Source: Leuctra nigra (lineage: Eukaryota > Arthropoda > Insecta > Plecoptera > Leuctridae). Taken from it: 64,000 nucleotides of DNA. Positions within the stretch are counted from its first letter, which is position 1. Each line of letters opens with the position of its first letter. The notes under the pieces are model-generated. The model did not search any database. It saw nothing but the letters and a program-made list of their open reading frames with translations, and was not told where the DNA came from. Positions 33,801-46,100 of this stretch are shown piece after piece. The stretch spans positions 18,110,948-18,174,947 of the forward strand of contig OW203763.1 of the NCBI GenBank assembly GCA_934045905.1. The letters run 5' to 3'. Made by a program: the position numbers and the translations under genes.

Positions 33801-36800
33801 AACCTTTCTCAACAGCTCTAGACTTCGAAGTATAAAAAAATAGTTTCTATGTGATGCTAGACTCGAATTCTTTGAGTTCTATTTTGTACAACCTTATAAA
33901 ATGCATCGACGAGAGTGTTATAGAAATCAACACATGACAATTTGCCAATTTGTTATTGGTTTTCGATAGAAATATATAAAAATTCAGACGGAGTGTAAAT
34001 AATGATTTACTTGATGCAAAAATCAAATACATTTTTAGCTAGAAAAGTTTGTTAATTTAAAATTAGTCACAAATTTCCCAACAACATTTCTATGCCAACA
34101 ATTTTTCTTTTAGTACATCGTTTTGTTTATCGTAAACTGGGATTCACTCATTTAAAATATGACATATTTAAAAATGTGCTCATTGATTCATAGCCTAATG
34201 TATTTTACGGAATTTTGAATCAATAATAATGTTTTACTCAAGATAATTGATATTCTGGGTCCAACTAAATTATTTAGCGACTGGTATTTTAATAATATCT
34301 TTCTAAAGCATTGACTTCGAGTTTGACTGATGACGCATGTGTCTGGATTGAGATGGAAAGGAGCATGGGGAACGGATAGATAGAATATCCTGAATTGCCA
34401 CTTTTCCTCCCCATTTCTAAAACTAACTTATTTCTTATCAGTTTGGCATTTTTCTATCGATTTGGTGCGATGTTTGTGGAAGTACGAGTCCCACAAATCA
34501 CTCAAGACCTGTATCCAGCTCCAACATCTCACAAAAATACTTCGTATTTAGTTCAAAATTGACTTAGGTATATGAAAAAGCATTCTATTCAGATAACAAT
34601 TTCTTTTATATAATATTGTTTAAGGTGGTGCAAGCGAGAGCGATTTTGCCGCTTGTTGCAGGCACATTTTTTTGATACGATATGAAATGATATGAAATTT
34701 TTGGAATGATCAGATAAAAGACACACTTAGGGTTATCACTTAGTACATTATTAATTTTTTGCTTCTTTAATTAGTAATATTGATTTTTGGTGAAAATGGT
34801 ATATATTTTCTTGTCTCAATGGGTGCCATATAAAATTTAATTTTAAAATAGTGCCAAGTGATAACCCCCCAAAAAAGTTTATTTTTTATCTAATCATGAT
34901 TAAAATTTGAGATCAGTTGGTTAACAGGTCTGGTCTCCAATCGTATCGGAAATTTCATAGTTTTGCGCGGTTTTGTTGAATAAACAGGCGCCTAATTAAC
35001 AACGCAAGAAGCAAACATGAAGAAGTACTACTAATAATCAGACTGATCATGTGAACATCCAATCAAAGTTACACCCACTTATAAAACAATTTTTCTCTCT
35101 CAATTTGCTAAAACGGCCGAGCGCTTGTATCACCTTAACGACGCACTCTTCTTCACCGATAAATATCAAGTCAAGTATAACTGGGAGAAAATACAAAATA
35201 CAAATACAACGAGAATAAATCAATCAATGACATCAAGATCAAAACCAAATCTCCCGAATGAGTATTCAGCGAGTTCTGTACTGAACTAACCATCTCGACC
35301 TAACTTTATTACTAAAATGTCCCTCAACTGAAAATATTGAATATTTCAAACTAGATTTCATATTATTTGACACTAAAAACATAACTCTGATGACGATAAT
35401 GGTAACAAAAACCGTGTTTTCGAGAAGATCTTTGTTTGCCACGTGATCGAGAGATGTGTGACCAAAGAGACGTAAAGCTGTCAAAACGGAACTATCGAAT
35501 CAGCACCCCCCCCCCCCTTCCCACACCTCCCCCATCCAAAAAACTCTGTTTCAAATTAGAACCCACTCCAGTAGATTAAAGTGTATTCGACTATTCGAAG
35601 CCTCTGTGGAACACGCCTGATTTATAAGTTTTAACGCTTTAGTTTGAACTAAAATTGGGGATATTTTATGGGGTTTGGGTACACCACACAAAGTTTGCTA
35701 TACATTAAATAAGTCACTTTCTATATAGTTCGGGGGGGTTAGTTTCAGAACGTACATTTGGAAACTTTAAGGTTTATCTTATTGCGAACGCTTTAGACTA
35801 CGGTGCAGTCTAAATTGTGACAATATAGTCTACGTTTTGTAATCACGTAAGTTTGAAAATACTACAAGAAGTTTAATCTATTTGCTCAACTACTAGAGAC
35901 AATTTAACATCGCATTTATGGAATCAATCAAGAAAAGAGGAAAATAAAAGAGACCTTTTTTTCTTCGTCTAGTAGTTTTGATAAAATCTCACGCTATATC
36001 TCGTAGATTAAGCTCATGTCTTCTCAAAGATGATTAATTTTCTTTCTACAGATTGATCAATACATTAATCCTGGAATGATTTGTTACAATTACTTGTCGG
36101 CACAACTCTGAACTCGCCTACAACTAAGCGAACCATTTGGACTGAAGAAACTATTTCAAATCAATTTTTTGTTTTTATGTTCCAAAATTTTATCTCAAAT
36201 AACATCAATTGTTATGGAACTTCTTCTGCTAGAACAGCTCTTCTTGTAGGGCCGAGCCTTGGATGGAGGTTACACAGTGCCCTTTTGTCAACCATGTTGA
36301 ACTTGGGAGCTAAATTTGCTTTAATATAATAATCATAGCCTTATAATATATCATAGTTTCTGTGTGATACTTTTACTCATGAAACACTTTATTTGTTTGT
36401 GGAAGTAATTATTAGCAACGATAAACAAAATAATGGAAGAAGTACTTACACATAGTGCAGGCGAATTGGAAAGGTTAGGCGAAGTTCTTTTAGTTAGCGT
36501 GATTCATTTACTTTTAATTAATGCTTTCTTTACAATATGTTTAGCTTTTATTCGGGCTTCCAATCGTCATCACCTGCCAATCATCTCCATACTCATTCAT
36601 CTAAACATATCTAATCTAATCTAATCTAATCTAATCAAATATATCATAATTCATATCTGATTTACAGAACAGTGCGACGTTATAATAATACAAAGAGCTT
36701 AAAAATAGTTTAATTAAAAAAGTAAGCATTCATTGTCGTATAATTGCTAAACAACACTTAACAACATGTACATTAAACAGATTTAAGCCACACTCTATAC

Positions 36801-39478
36801 CTACTTTGCATCCACATCAGATCAGTATAGAGGAGTTCTTAAAAATGATTTTCATTGAAACAATAATTTCCATTACTGAAAGAGATTTGTGGAAACTCAT
36901 CGCTGTTATATGAATGTATAATAATTAATATTAAAGCCATATGAATATTTACTATTTAGTAACATACTAAGAAAATGGGATCGTTTCTAGTAAATTTATG
37001 TGACTAAGGGGTTTCGGAATATTTTTAAGTTGAGAAGTAGAAATGATCGACTGAGCAATAGAAGCTGGCTACTGAACATCAAAACTGCTGGAGGCCGTTC
37101 TTGATTTCTTTATAAGTTAAATAATTTCTAGGTAAACAGATTTTTCTGGGGATTTACCCTCGTGATGTTACATGGTTTTACCATCTAGTCAACACTGCAC
37201 GCATTGCTGTGTTTTAAATCACACCAATGATTCGATTGTTTTATATACAACTCAGGCACTTTGTGAAATTATGATAATTATTAGGAGTTGATGACGAGGA
37301 ATGAAAGATCATGGAAGGAGGCAGTCGTCGCTTATTGATGAGGAACAACAGAGCCTTGCTTTCGACTGAGGAAATCATACAATACCCTCAGTCAGGAAGA
37401 CAACCTGTATTATCTCCTTGAATGACTGATTTTACATAATAAACTTGTTTCAGAAAGCTTATTGTTTATAATGTAGGTCTTATTTTAATTTTATATCGAT
37501 TGTATAAGTAATTACTATAGTTTACATACTCGTGTGGCATTTCCCATTATAAAAACATTAAATTTGTAACTATTTTTTGTATTTACAGGATATTTTTTTA
37601 TAAACTCCTTTGTCATGTAGGTATAAGTATAACATACACACACAAATCCCAATAAGCCCACAAAGCACAGAGAGCTCATCTGTGGGATAATTACAATATA
37701 TTATGAAATAACAGAACAGACGTGTTGAAATCATACTAATAATAAACTAATTATTTTAAAAATATAACAAGACAGGAAACCAAAGTAAAAAAATAGGTAG
37801 CTGAAGTAAGCAACCAATTACAAATCACAAAAATATAGGAAGTGTAATTGAATAGAAGATTTAGTGACGCAACTAACGTGAATAATTACAATATAGAAAT
37901 GTAATAGCAATACTACGAGAGAAGTGGAATAGGATCCACATAAAAGAGTTCCATCTATATGGATATTGACCAAATGAATTTATAGTGTTTTTTTTACTTA
38001 TTAACAAGTAATGTAAAAAATTATACATTTCAAAAGAAATTTAGTTTTTTGTGTATTCTATTCACTTCTACATTGGTAAAGATGGTAATTATTATTAATG
38101 TAACGTAATAAATTATTTATTTACAACCACTATCTAGAGGATCCACACTAGTATTAAAAACATCGCATTCTAAATACTATACATAACATTTCGAGGATGT
38201 TTCTACCTAGTCAAGTGCCGAATTCTGAGAAACATTCTAGAAATATTATTCGTAGTTTTAAGTTATTGCTACGTTATTTTTAATAGCTACTGATGTGGCT
38301 GGCCACGTATAACATTGTTATTTTAGGTATATTAAACAATTAAATCAAAAGGTACTAACAGATAATACTTTTTGCGAATTCAGTCCTATAACAATATTAG
38401 CGTAAATATTTAAATAATTTATTCCATTAATAAATAACTACGCCTTCTGAGCAAATTCTCTAGTTTTCAACATAATTTAATTCCAATAAATGCAATAATT
38501 ACAATTAATTATGTCAACCTCCCACATCCCTGACCCGAAAGTTTCGGTAAGCAAGTAGATCGCGAGTTAGTATCATTGTCGATATAGAGTTGAGGGTCTC
38601 TAGGGACATCCCAGGGACATCCTTAGTTAACTCCGTCAGAAACTCGAACTATCCTCAGATTCAGACTAAAATTACATTAATCAAAATTAATCAATAATCA
38701 AAACTATATCTATTTTGTTTGTCTAATTATTTCTAATATACCTATAAGGGAGAAAATGGTATTATGTACAATTATTCTCAGTTATACTCAGTTTGTACAA
38801 AGAAATGTGTTGGTTTAATTTTCTCTTTGAAAGACTTTTAAGGAAATGTGTATATTAATGTAAAGCAAATTAAATTAATGATTCTGAATAGCAAGTCATT
38901 ACGAAATGAGGAGATTTTAAGAAATAACTTTGCTTGATGGACAATTTTCAGTAAATAGTTAGCAAATTGAATTAAACGTAAATAAGGCGTCAGTATAGTG
39001 ATCAGCTAAACGATTTTAACATTTCAAATGTTTTCGTCAATAATAAGTTATATTTATTACATTAATGTTTCACCCGCTTAAAATTGCCGTTTCATTATGA
39101 CAGGACAAAATAATATACTTGAAACATAGAATAAACAAAATAAGAATGTATCTTCCGAAGGAAATAAAATATAAACAACTTCTTGATTTAGGGTACATTC
39201 CTATACATTTCATTCAATCAATCTTTTATAAAGGAGTTTCCTTCAGTTTATTGAATGAAAATTGAATGAAACACTAAATTCACTCTTACGTTATAATAAG
39301 AGTTTTTATTTTTTTTATTTTTTTACTTTATAGCCATTATGTTTTTATGAACACCACGAGCAGTTGAAATACTAAATTAAAACAATAATGTGTCAAAGTA
39401 TTGATTATAGATCAATGACTCACCTGTTGTGAGAGAAATAGCCAGCACGATCAAGAGTTTCCAGAGAGATTTCTTCAT
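21891..39478 (-). CDS. Chordin-like secreted protein with three VWC domains (CHRDL family, putative BMP antagonist)
   Basis: Exons in transcription order: 39478-39424, 29388-29252, 28161-28080, 27252-27080, 26353-26157, 24760-24573, 23157-23048, 22355-22190, 22051-21891, giving 422 residues plus stop with consistent phases. Exon 1 encodes only a signal peptide (MKKSLWKLLIVLAISLTTG). VWC1 (about residues 32-91) starts ECRFGGAEYG and ends CCRICA. VWC2 has ACIHNGKIYKDGE, QPNQCVQCRC and NCCPICPS. VWC3 has CISAGKYYMDGASWHP, CVMCHC and QCCLTCPS. The C-terminal part (QCVPRNLDLMVYRARG, then LSQFTQYAFQKLG, HSWVLHRGRIETF) resembles the conserved tail of vertebrate CHRDL1/2, which bind and inhibit BMPs extracellularly. 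There are no CHRD domains, so this is not chordin/Sog. Intron 5 appears to be GC-AG, the exon 2 acceptor is duplicated, and exon 7 could start 6 nt earlier at 23163. The role is inferred from family. Confidence 0.85.
23645..23800. repeat. Pair of tRNA-like modules in opposite orientation (SINE-like), CHRDL intron 6
   Basis: On the plus strand about 23730-23797 reads TTGGCTCAAGCAGTAACGC (A-box-like) and later GGATCGATTCC (B box). On the minus strand about 23705-23645 reads TTGGCTCAAGTGTTGAC and GTTCAATTCCC. The two modules are head to head, 25 bp apart. The plus module runs into a body reaching about 23950. They probably derive from tRNA-type SINEs. Cloverleaf folding is poor, so these are not tRNA genes. 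Confidence 0.5.
23950..24562. mobile_element. TIR element ending beside CHRDL exon 6 donor
   Basis: Inverted ends share TAGAAGGCCGGAAGT. An inner inverted pair (AGGGAAGT near 24022 and ACTTCCCT near 24414) suggests a nested second element. The right-end module (GGATGAAGGCAGAA through CTTCTACATCTGAGG) recurs at 47138-47216 and, inverted, at 52886-52966, so it belongs to a dispersed family. The exact ends and target duplication are unresolved. The right end lies about 10 bp from the exon 6 donor at 24572. Confidence 0.6.
25325..26051. mobile_element. TIR element with arms of about 120 bp, CHRDL intron 5
   Basis: The left arm 25325-25450 and right arm 25935-26051 are imperfect inverse copies: TATTTAAAACACACGAAC at the outer ends, GTCACAAATTAAAATAA further in, and the palindrome-like CGAAGATGTTT with TCTTCTTCATCAG. 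No transposase is seen in the middle. The outside-left sequence AGAAGAAGATAATCTACC is shared with the hairpin region at 51770-51800. Confidence 0.65.
26151..26157 (-). promoter_or_regulatory. Non-canonical GC 5' splice site of CHRDL intron 5
   Basis: Reading the minus strand, exon 5 ends at 26157 with GGA AA and is followed by GCAAGT, the usual sequence of GC-AG donors. Joining to the CAG acceptor before 24760 gives CISAGK-YYMDGASW in frame, matching the CHRDL VWC3 spacing. The nearby GTAGTT donor would put the next exon out of frame. Confidence 0.7.
26714..26932. mobile_element. MITE family B, copy 1 (ends GGTACACTY-GGCC)
   Basis: The ends GGTACACTCGGCCAAAC and GTTTGGCCAAGTGTACC continue into AAAACTTGAACGTT on both sides. 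TA flanks both ends. The interior GTCACCTACTAGAGTGAGAC and CTGACTTCTGATGGTGCGAT recur, inverted, in copy 2 at 51528-51743. Length 219 bp. Confidence 0.72.
27290..27578. mobile_element. hAT-type MITE next to CHRDL exon 4
   Basis: The ends are CAGTGGCGGCTATT and its inverse (AATAGCCGCCACTG), flanked by the 8-bp duplication ATAATACT (27282-27289 and 27579-27586), diagnostic of hAT. Its left duplication is 30 bp from the exon 4 acceptor (exon boundary 27252). Confidence 0.83.
29389..29408 (-). promoter_or_regulatory. Tandem in-frame 3' splice acceptors of CHRDL exon 2
   Basis: The minus strand has two near-identical 18-bp units, each ending in CTCAG followed by GTGGTGTG. Using the inner acceptor puts the exon boundary at 29388; the outer one puts it at 29406. 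The 18-nt difference keeps frame and would add six residues (GVLVSG) after the signal peptide. Confidence 0.6.
29430..29791. mobile_element. PIF/Harbinger-like MITE with G-runs, immediately upstream of CHRDL exon 2
   Basis: The ends are GGGGCTGTGCATAAAGGACG and its inverse, flanked by TAA (29427-29429 and 29792-29794), the 3-bp TWA-type duplication of Harbinger elements. The interior has several runs of 6 to 13 G on the plus strand. It begins 21 bp beyond the outer exon 2 acceptor dinucleotide. Confidence 0.75.
29914..30326. mobile_element. hAT-type MITE with long G/C homopolymers, CHRDL intron 1
   Basis: The ends CATGGGCATCC and GGACGCCCATC are inverse copies, flanked by the 8-bp duplication GTTATTGA (29906-29913 and 30327-30334). 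The interior repeats the motif GCCCTGCGGGG at about 30079 and 30221. Related GCAGGGCG motifs lie at 28272 and 28447. There are C runs of 15 to 17 at 29950 and 30285. Confidence 0.75.
31588..31659 (-). ncRNA. tRNA-like module (left arm of palindromic element)
   Basis: A minus-strand sequence 72 bp long. It has an A box TAGCTCAGTTGG, a B box GGTTCGAGTCC and a full acceptor stem. The anticodon stem has a mismatch (GTGTG opposite CTCGC). Best read as a tRNA-derived SINE head, not a working tRNA gene. Confidence 0.55.
31882..31953 (+). tRNA. tRNA-like sequence, cloverleaf complete, anticodon GGC (Ala-like)
   Basis: All four stems pair: acceptor GACCGGG/TTCGGTC (two G-T pairs), D stem GCTC/GAGC, anticodon stem CTCGC/GTGAG, T stem CCGGG/CCCGG with loop TTCGAGC. 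The anticodon loop CCGGCAA gives GGC at positions 34-36, but position 33 is C instead of the near-universal U. Because it sits inside a duplicated mobile element, it is more likely a SINE head with a pol III promoter than a functional tRNA-Ala. Confidence 0.45.
32000..34618. other. CHRDL intron 1, no recognised feature
   Basis: AT-rich. The short frames on both strands have no recognisable domain, and the minus frame at 32265-32053 does not join the gene in phase. Confidence 0.5.
34624..35134. mobile_element. MITE with TTAA flanks, CHRDL intron 1
   Basis: The ends GGTGGTGCAAGCG and CGCTTGTATCACC are inverse copies, each next to TTAA (34620-34623 and 35135-35138), the piggyBac-type target. 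The right-hand half recurs as a direct partial copy at 45391-45627. Assignment to piggyBac rests only on TTAA and is tentative. Confidence 0.55.
35139..39423. other. CHRDL intron 1, 5' part, no recognised gene
   Basis: AT-rich, with a C-run near 35507-35518 and the CTAAT microsatellite. No coding evidence. As the first intron of a developmental gene it could hold enhancers, but the sequence alone does not show any. Confidence 0.5.
36611..36635 (+). repeat. CTAAT pentanucleotide microsatellite
   Basis: Five perfect CTAAT units in CHRDL intron 1. Confidence 0.9.
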
Positions 39479-40122
39479 AGTTGCTGCCCGGGAGATTCGT
39501 CCTCTTCAGGGTGATGTCTCACTTCGAAATCAGCCTGCCAGGGAGAAACCTCGCCTTATAGGGATGACCTGTTGCATTTCCCCAACGCAAGCGCAGTATA
39601 AAACGAGCAGATTCATGGTTAAGTCCAATTCGAATATTTTTTTCTGAGAAAAGAATGATTTAGTAAGTAATATGAGCACAGAATGTTCCACAATGAAATA
39701 ATTGTGGAGTTCGTTGTTATAAAATGGGTTTTCTATCCACAAGTGCAAGTACACGCTATGCAGCGAGTTAAAATGTGTTAACAAAAACTACCTGTTGTAG
39801 ACAATCTATCACAGTTAATGTCATTATGTTTTCTAAAAGTCCCGTAATAAATTGTCAAATATTAGGTTTGAATTCTCTCCCGAATTGTTGTCAGCCAATC
39901 AGTATGCTTGTTCATTGCGCATGTCAGAAATCTAAGCCAACCCAGGCACTGCAGAAAACAGCTGGCTGGAGCTGATCATTTTTAGTTGTCATTCAATCTA
40001 CTTTGCTATTGCTGTTACTGTCTAATAATTGTGCAATTCAATTCAATTGAGTCAATGTGTTGGCCTAATTATTATCAGTTTACAGATAACTATCAATACT
40101 TTTATAAATAAACGCGATAGAC
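39479..40122. promoter_or_regulatory. Divergent promoter interval between the CHRDL and NT5DC genes
   Basis: The two start codons point away from each other across 644 bp. The interval must hold both 5' UTRs and both core promoters unless there are non-coding upstream exons. I see no convincing TATA box at an obvious distance; the sequence near 39500-39600 is comparatively GC-rich. Confidence 0.5.
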
Positions 40123-43100
40123 ATGCATAAAAGTGGCAAACTATTTTTGAAAGGCCGAAATGGCAATTATAAATCTTGCATTAACGAGATTGCACGGAAG
40201 TGTTTACAAACATCATGGCTTATATGCCATAGAAATCTGTCTCAATGCCATGAAGATCTTGCACTGGCATATATTAAAACTAGGAACAAATGTGAATGTG
40301 AGTACAATTGAATCAATGATTTGGTTGTTCAAAGTTGTAATTTGGTACGAACTGTTAATGATCAATTCAATCCATCTAAGGCATTATACAGACCATTCTA
40401 GGGAGGTGAAACCTGATAAACGTCACGCTGTTCTTTTCTGCAAAATGTATTTATGTTACCTACGTTGATAATGAATTTGTCTTTCAGCCAAGAAACTCCC
40501 ACCTGATGTTAATGTGAATTCTGTCTTCGCTTGCAATGAACTCGACTTGAAAGAAGTCAAAGTTTATGGATTTGATTATGACTACACATTGGCATGCTAC
40601 AAACCTTCAATGGACTATCTTTTATATAATTTGGGTAGAGAGACTCTAATAAAAAAATTTAAGGTAAAATAAACGGTCTAAATAAGTGTTTGCATTAAGA
40701 ACACTACATTTGAGGGATTACAAAGCGAGGAGGGGACCTTGTAGAAATGTCGGAATGTCTAATCGGCTGGCCAGCTGAAGGTCACACATGGCAGTTTTGC
40801 AGAGAGTTTATGTAATTTATAACCACGGCAATTCTCATCGCTTCTTTCTGGTGAGTGGGTAGAGTTACACACTCAATCGTGCAACCTACTCTGGGCTAAT
40901 ATCCCGCACGTAACTATCTTTGTTAATTTTTTCACGCTCAAATTCTTTTAGAAATCCAAGTTTGAATTCTGTCTGGCATTTAGCTTTTCTTAAGAAAACC
41001 CAGTTAGTACTTACCTTCAAATTGGTGATGACCTGATGAATAAGGTCTCCATTGCACAGCTGGCCGGACAATTAGCTTCGGCATTTTATAAGCGAGCGAA
41101 TAAGTATTACTATTATATTATTGGAAACAACTATGTGATGGATTTCTTAATACTTGACGGCATGTTTCTGTCCATAATAAAGTTGTTTGGAGGACAGAGT
41201 GTTTTTACTTTAAGTTTAATATAATAATTCTTCACTGGAAATGCTCTGCAGATTGGAAGAATGAAAGAAGAGGCACACTTTTCTGGCAAGCCACACTCTC
41301 TGGACTCCTGCCCAAATGCTTAATGGTCAAAACTTAATTACAAACATAGATGAGCCAACAGTGTCTATCACTGATCACTACATCTTTAGAAAATAATTTT
41401 GAATCCAAAAACTGATTTTGACATTAGTCAAACAAACTTGTCATTTTTGAGTTTCTGAATTTTAGAAGTAGTACACGTTAGAAGTCGGAGCTCAGCGATC
41501 TATACTTTTTTATTTTTAACACTACATTCTTATTTTAGTATCCAAAAGAGATCGCCAAACTGGAATATAAACCTGGATTTGCTGTACGAGGACTGCATTA
41601 CGATATCGAGAAGGGTTTGTTGTTAAAGATTGACTCGTTTCTGCAAATTCAGTTCGGTTCAGTGTATCGAGGTCTAAGTCCCGTTTCCAATGAAGAGGTT
41701 TTGAGATTATATAAGAACAGGATTATTCCGATTGCTTATGTAGAATCGGGAGGAAAGAATTCCCAGGTGAGCTTGTAGATCAATAAATATAATTGCAAGA
41801 TATTGGAATACAAATAAATATACATACTGTTATAATTCTGCATGGAACCTATCAATGTATAAACTTTAATGGCTTTGGACATGCATGATCTAGTAGGTAA
41901 TATTAATTTACTCTTTTTAATTGTTTCGTCATATGCAAATGAACAGCCCTACTCTCGAACGCAGTCTACACACATTTAACTTTTTATTTCAAAATAAAAA
42001 TTATACCTCCCTACCTACAATGTACAACCAATGTGCAGACTGCAGGACCCTTTCCTAATAAAATCTATTTCACTAAGACCGAGATAAGACAATTCCTTAG
42101 CCCCGATTTATATAAAAAGGTCTTGGTGCGGTCCGCCAAAGCATGCTAGAGATCTAGACCACCGGTAAGACAGTCGTAGCACCAGTCACGTGACATTAAA
42201 ATTAATACTTAATTCGGGCTAGGTTGGGACTACCGTGGACCGTCTTATCTTGGTCTTACTGTGTGTGGTCTTAGCGTAAAGAATCACGATATTAGGTAAG
42301 GGTCCAGAGGAGTAGTGTTTTCAATTTTGTTGTACATATGGAAAGAGAATTAATAAAGTTGGTGGCTCACAAGACCATCCATTCACTTGAACTGGTGCAA
42401 ATGTGTGATCATCTGTAAATTTTATTAAATAGAATGAAAATGAACAGTTCCCCTTATAACACAACTTTTAAGTTAACTTCTGGCACAATATAACCTATGT
42501 AGATTTTATTTCAAATTGTTGTAGGTATGTGTCGAACATTTTGTAAGTTCATAGAAATAATATGTCTACCTACTGTTTTAAACATTTTGTTTTGAAAATG
42601 AACATCATCAATTGCCAATTCAAGTCATACACATTTTCTGTGTGAAGGATGATCGTTTGTATCTCCATATTTGTGGATTGCGGACTCATCTTTTCCGGGA
42701 TTTGGGCTGTTTATCGTTAATAATTCTTAAAACATTATTTTCGTATATAGGTACACTTAATTTTAAGCACTTCTATATGTTTAGTGATGCAGGCTGTGGC
42801 AAAGAATATAATTTATTCATTGGACTATTGTTTGTGTGTTATGCTCTTCTCTATTGGCTTTGCTTGCTTACTGGCTGAAGAGGGTACCTTTTTCGGTAAG
42901 TGGTTCGCGCATTTGTAATTAAATATTCTAAATTAGTTACTAAAGCCCGAATTGCTTGGTGCAACTTTAATATATTTAAGTACCTATATATTATGAATAT
43001 GTAAAATAAATATTTAATGTATAAACTGGAGTATACCTACCCATATTTGTACTCTATTGTACTCTTTTGTCTACGGGAATAGACTAAAAAAGTAATAAAA

Positions 43101-46100
43101 CTAAACTTAACTTGAAGTTAAGTTAGCTAGGATGCATAATAGTTTATGACCATCTATGTCTGAACTTTCTTGTACCTAGTCAAATCTTATTTTTAAGTAT
43201 TTACTTAGTCCAAAGATTCGTCCAATTGATTTCAATTCTTCAAACTTTGGAAACTGTTATGTAATTCAGGCTTTAGTTTGTAGTTAAGTGTGTTTAGCAA
43301 ATGCATCTGTACATTAGCCCAAGACAATCTCAGTTTGAATGAACTATCATTATTATTTTCCTTTGTAGGATGTGTGGTCATGTTCTGTGTACCTTTGAAC
43401 AGATTTATATCAACTAGTGATCGAATGAAATATTATATAATAATAGATACAGGTAACTTATAATTTATTATTTACAATAAATGTTTCTGTTTTATTGTCA
43501 GGATGTCAAAAGTAAAATGGTGCAACTTGCTGATTTGTTTTCTGTTCCGGAAATGAGCTTATTGTGCAATGTCTCTGAATATTTCAAAAATCATCACATT
43601 GATCATCATCCAGAGATTCTCTTCAGAGATGTCAAGGTATTAACAACTTTTCCACCAAATATGTTATATGATCAAAGATTTCGATTAATCCAGCCTTACC
43701 ATATCGTAATGTGTCCAATACATTTCAGAATTCTGTAGCCAGCTCTCATGTGATGATGCATAAGATCGTGGAAGAAAACGTATCGGAATTTCTCTCCCAC
43801 AATGCTTTCATTCGCACATACTTTGAGCGATTAGTTGCAGCTGACAAGAAGCTATTCCTAGTCACCAATAGTCCATATAAGTTTGTGTAAGAATAACATA
43901 TTTTTATTCTATTCCAACAGAAACTGAACTTATTTACAATTTCATAGTGATCAAAATCTTTCTTGATGGGCAAAGATGCTGTAACCATATGTCATTACTC
44001 ATTGTCAATTTGAATTTTTTTTATCTTGGTTTCCTTTATTACCTACACCAGGCATCTGTGTTTTGCATCTGTGGCATCTGTGGTTTACTTCTAATTTTTA
44101 GTAAAAATTTGTTATTAGGTAAAATGAGTAAAATGCATCTGTTATTTCTTGTTCAAATCGTATAACTTTCAACAATTTCAGTAACGAGGGCATGAAGTTT
44201 CTCGTTGGAAAAGACTGGACTGATTTCTTCGATGTCATTATTACGCATGCACGTAAACCACGCTTCTTCACTGATGAATCTCGACCGATTCGCGTTTACG
44301 ACAAAAGTTCTGGTACGCAGCTATGGGACCGAGTCACGCAGCTGAAAAAGGGTCAGATTTATTATGAGGTACCTATAAACACTTGACTAGTATTAATTTG
44401 TTTTGAAATTGAAATCTGTGGCAAGGTTATTCATTACAAAATGTGGAATTTAAATTGAACTTAAATATTAATGTGAAATATAAGAGTAATAGTGTCAAGA
44501 AATAGTCAATCAAGAAAATATAAAAATTTTCCAGGGCTATGCGGATCTGATCCTCGTTTTCTGTGCAGCACACCCCTCAACCCCCATCGTCTTCGATACC
44601 ATTGCCCATTGATTAACCTCTCCTCCTAATAATGTTTCTGAAAAATAGTATTTTTTTATGACCCTCCATCAAATTTAAGATCTCAATGAGGCCCTTCAGA
44701 TAAAAACTTTTCCAGGTACAAATGCATGTTCTGATTGTACTTTGTCGTCTAGGGGACAGTGAAGCAACTTCAGGACATGACTGGATGGCGTGGACAACAA
44801 GTGCTGTACTTCGGTGATCACCCCTACAGTGACCTGGCTGATGTGACCTTGGAGCACGGTTGGAGAACTGGTGCCATCATACACGAACTCACTGTAAGTG
44901 TCATACAATCACAATTGTAACAAAATATGTACTCGACTTGCACTGAATTACGCTGTACATAACCAATGAACACCAATTTTAATTGAACATAAAACATTGT
45001 CACTTGCTTATTAGATGAAACAAAGTGAAAGAAAGTGAAACAAAGGAATTAACTGATTAATAATATTGGGTTTGGTCACTGATATATAACACGTGGATTG
45101 CTTATCAATGCTATGCGAGTGAAGTCAACATTTTCTAAGTCGCCGCTGTAATAACTTTGTGGATTTGTAACAAATTATAACTAATGTAACTAAAACGTGT
45201 TCATTAACTAGTAAACTAATGACTAGTGTAATGATTTAGTTGATTCAAAGTGATTTTAGAAATGATTTAGATCGTGTAAAAGGCTGTTACAAATTGATGA
45301 CCTTGAAAAGGAACATTTTATTTAATGTATTTTCGACTTCACTGGGACTAATGCTAAAGAGATTCAATGCGCAATCCACGCAACGAAGTGGAAGTACATG
45401 GAGATCAGTGGGTTTGGTCTCCAATCGTATCGGTAATGTCATAGTTTTGAGCGGTTTTGTTGACTAACTGGCGCCTAATTAACAATGCAAGAAGCAAAAA
45501 TGAAAAGGTGCTACTAATATACAATCAGACTGATCATGTGAACATCATATCAAAGTTACATCCAGTTATATGAAACAATTTGTCTCTCTCAATTTTCTAA
45601 GACGGCTGAGCGCTAGTATCATTTTAAGTCAGAATTAAGAGGTAGGTTCATAATGTCGGTTATATTTCCACAGCATGAGATCGAAACATTGAACAACAAG
45701 AATTTCAAGTTCTCGTGCAACTGGCTGCAAATGCTGACTCAGCTGATTGAAGATAATCAAGATCAAGATGACCACGAGTCGAGAGCGGTCCTCAATGAGT
45801 GGATGGCAGAACGAGATGAGTTGAGGTATGTAACACAACAGACAAGATTCATGTCTTAAGTCTTTCTTACTTAGGTAGTAAATTGTTCTGTTTTTTTTAA
45901 CCATTTCTGATTTTTGAAAATAAAATAGACAAATTTACAAATTATAGCAATTAGTAGCCCACTAAATAAACAAAGGGGCTGATTTATAGGACTACCTACA
46001 TAATATTTTTAATAATAATAACATTCACAAAATACTGTACTCTGAAATCTCACAAGCAGAATGATTTACAGTGTACCTACACTACTAACAGAGCTTTACT

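Noticed and set aside
36433..36635. 63-codon frame ending in the CTAAT repeat
   Set aside because: No family resemblance; partly low-complexity.
40160..40468. 102-codon plus-strand frame as the start of the NT5DC protein
   Set aside because: The overlapping frame from 40123 splices at GTGAGT (40298) to give [11 protein letters not shown], matching the family; the longer frame reads into the intron.
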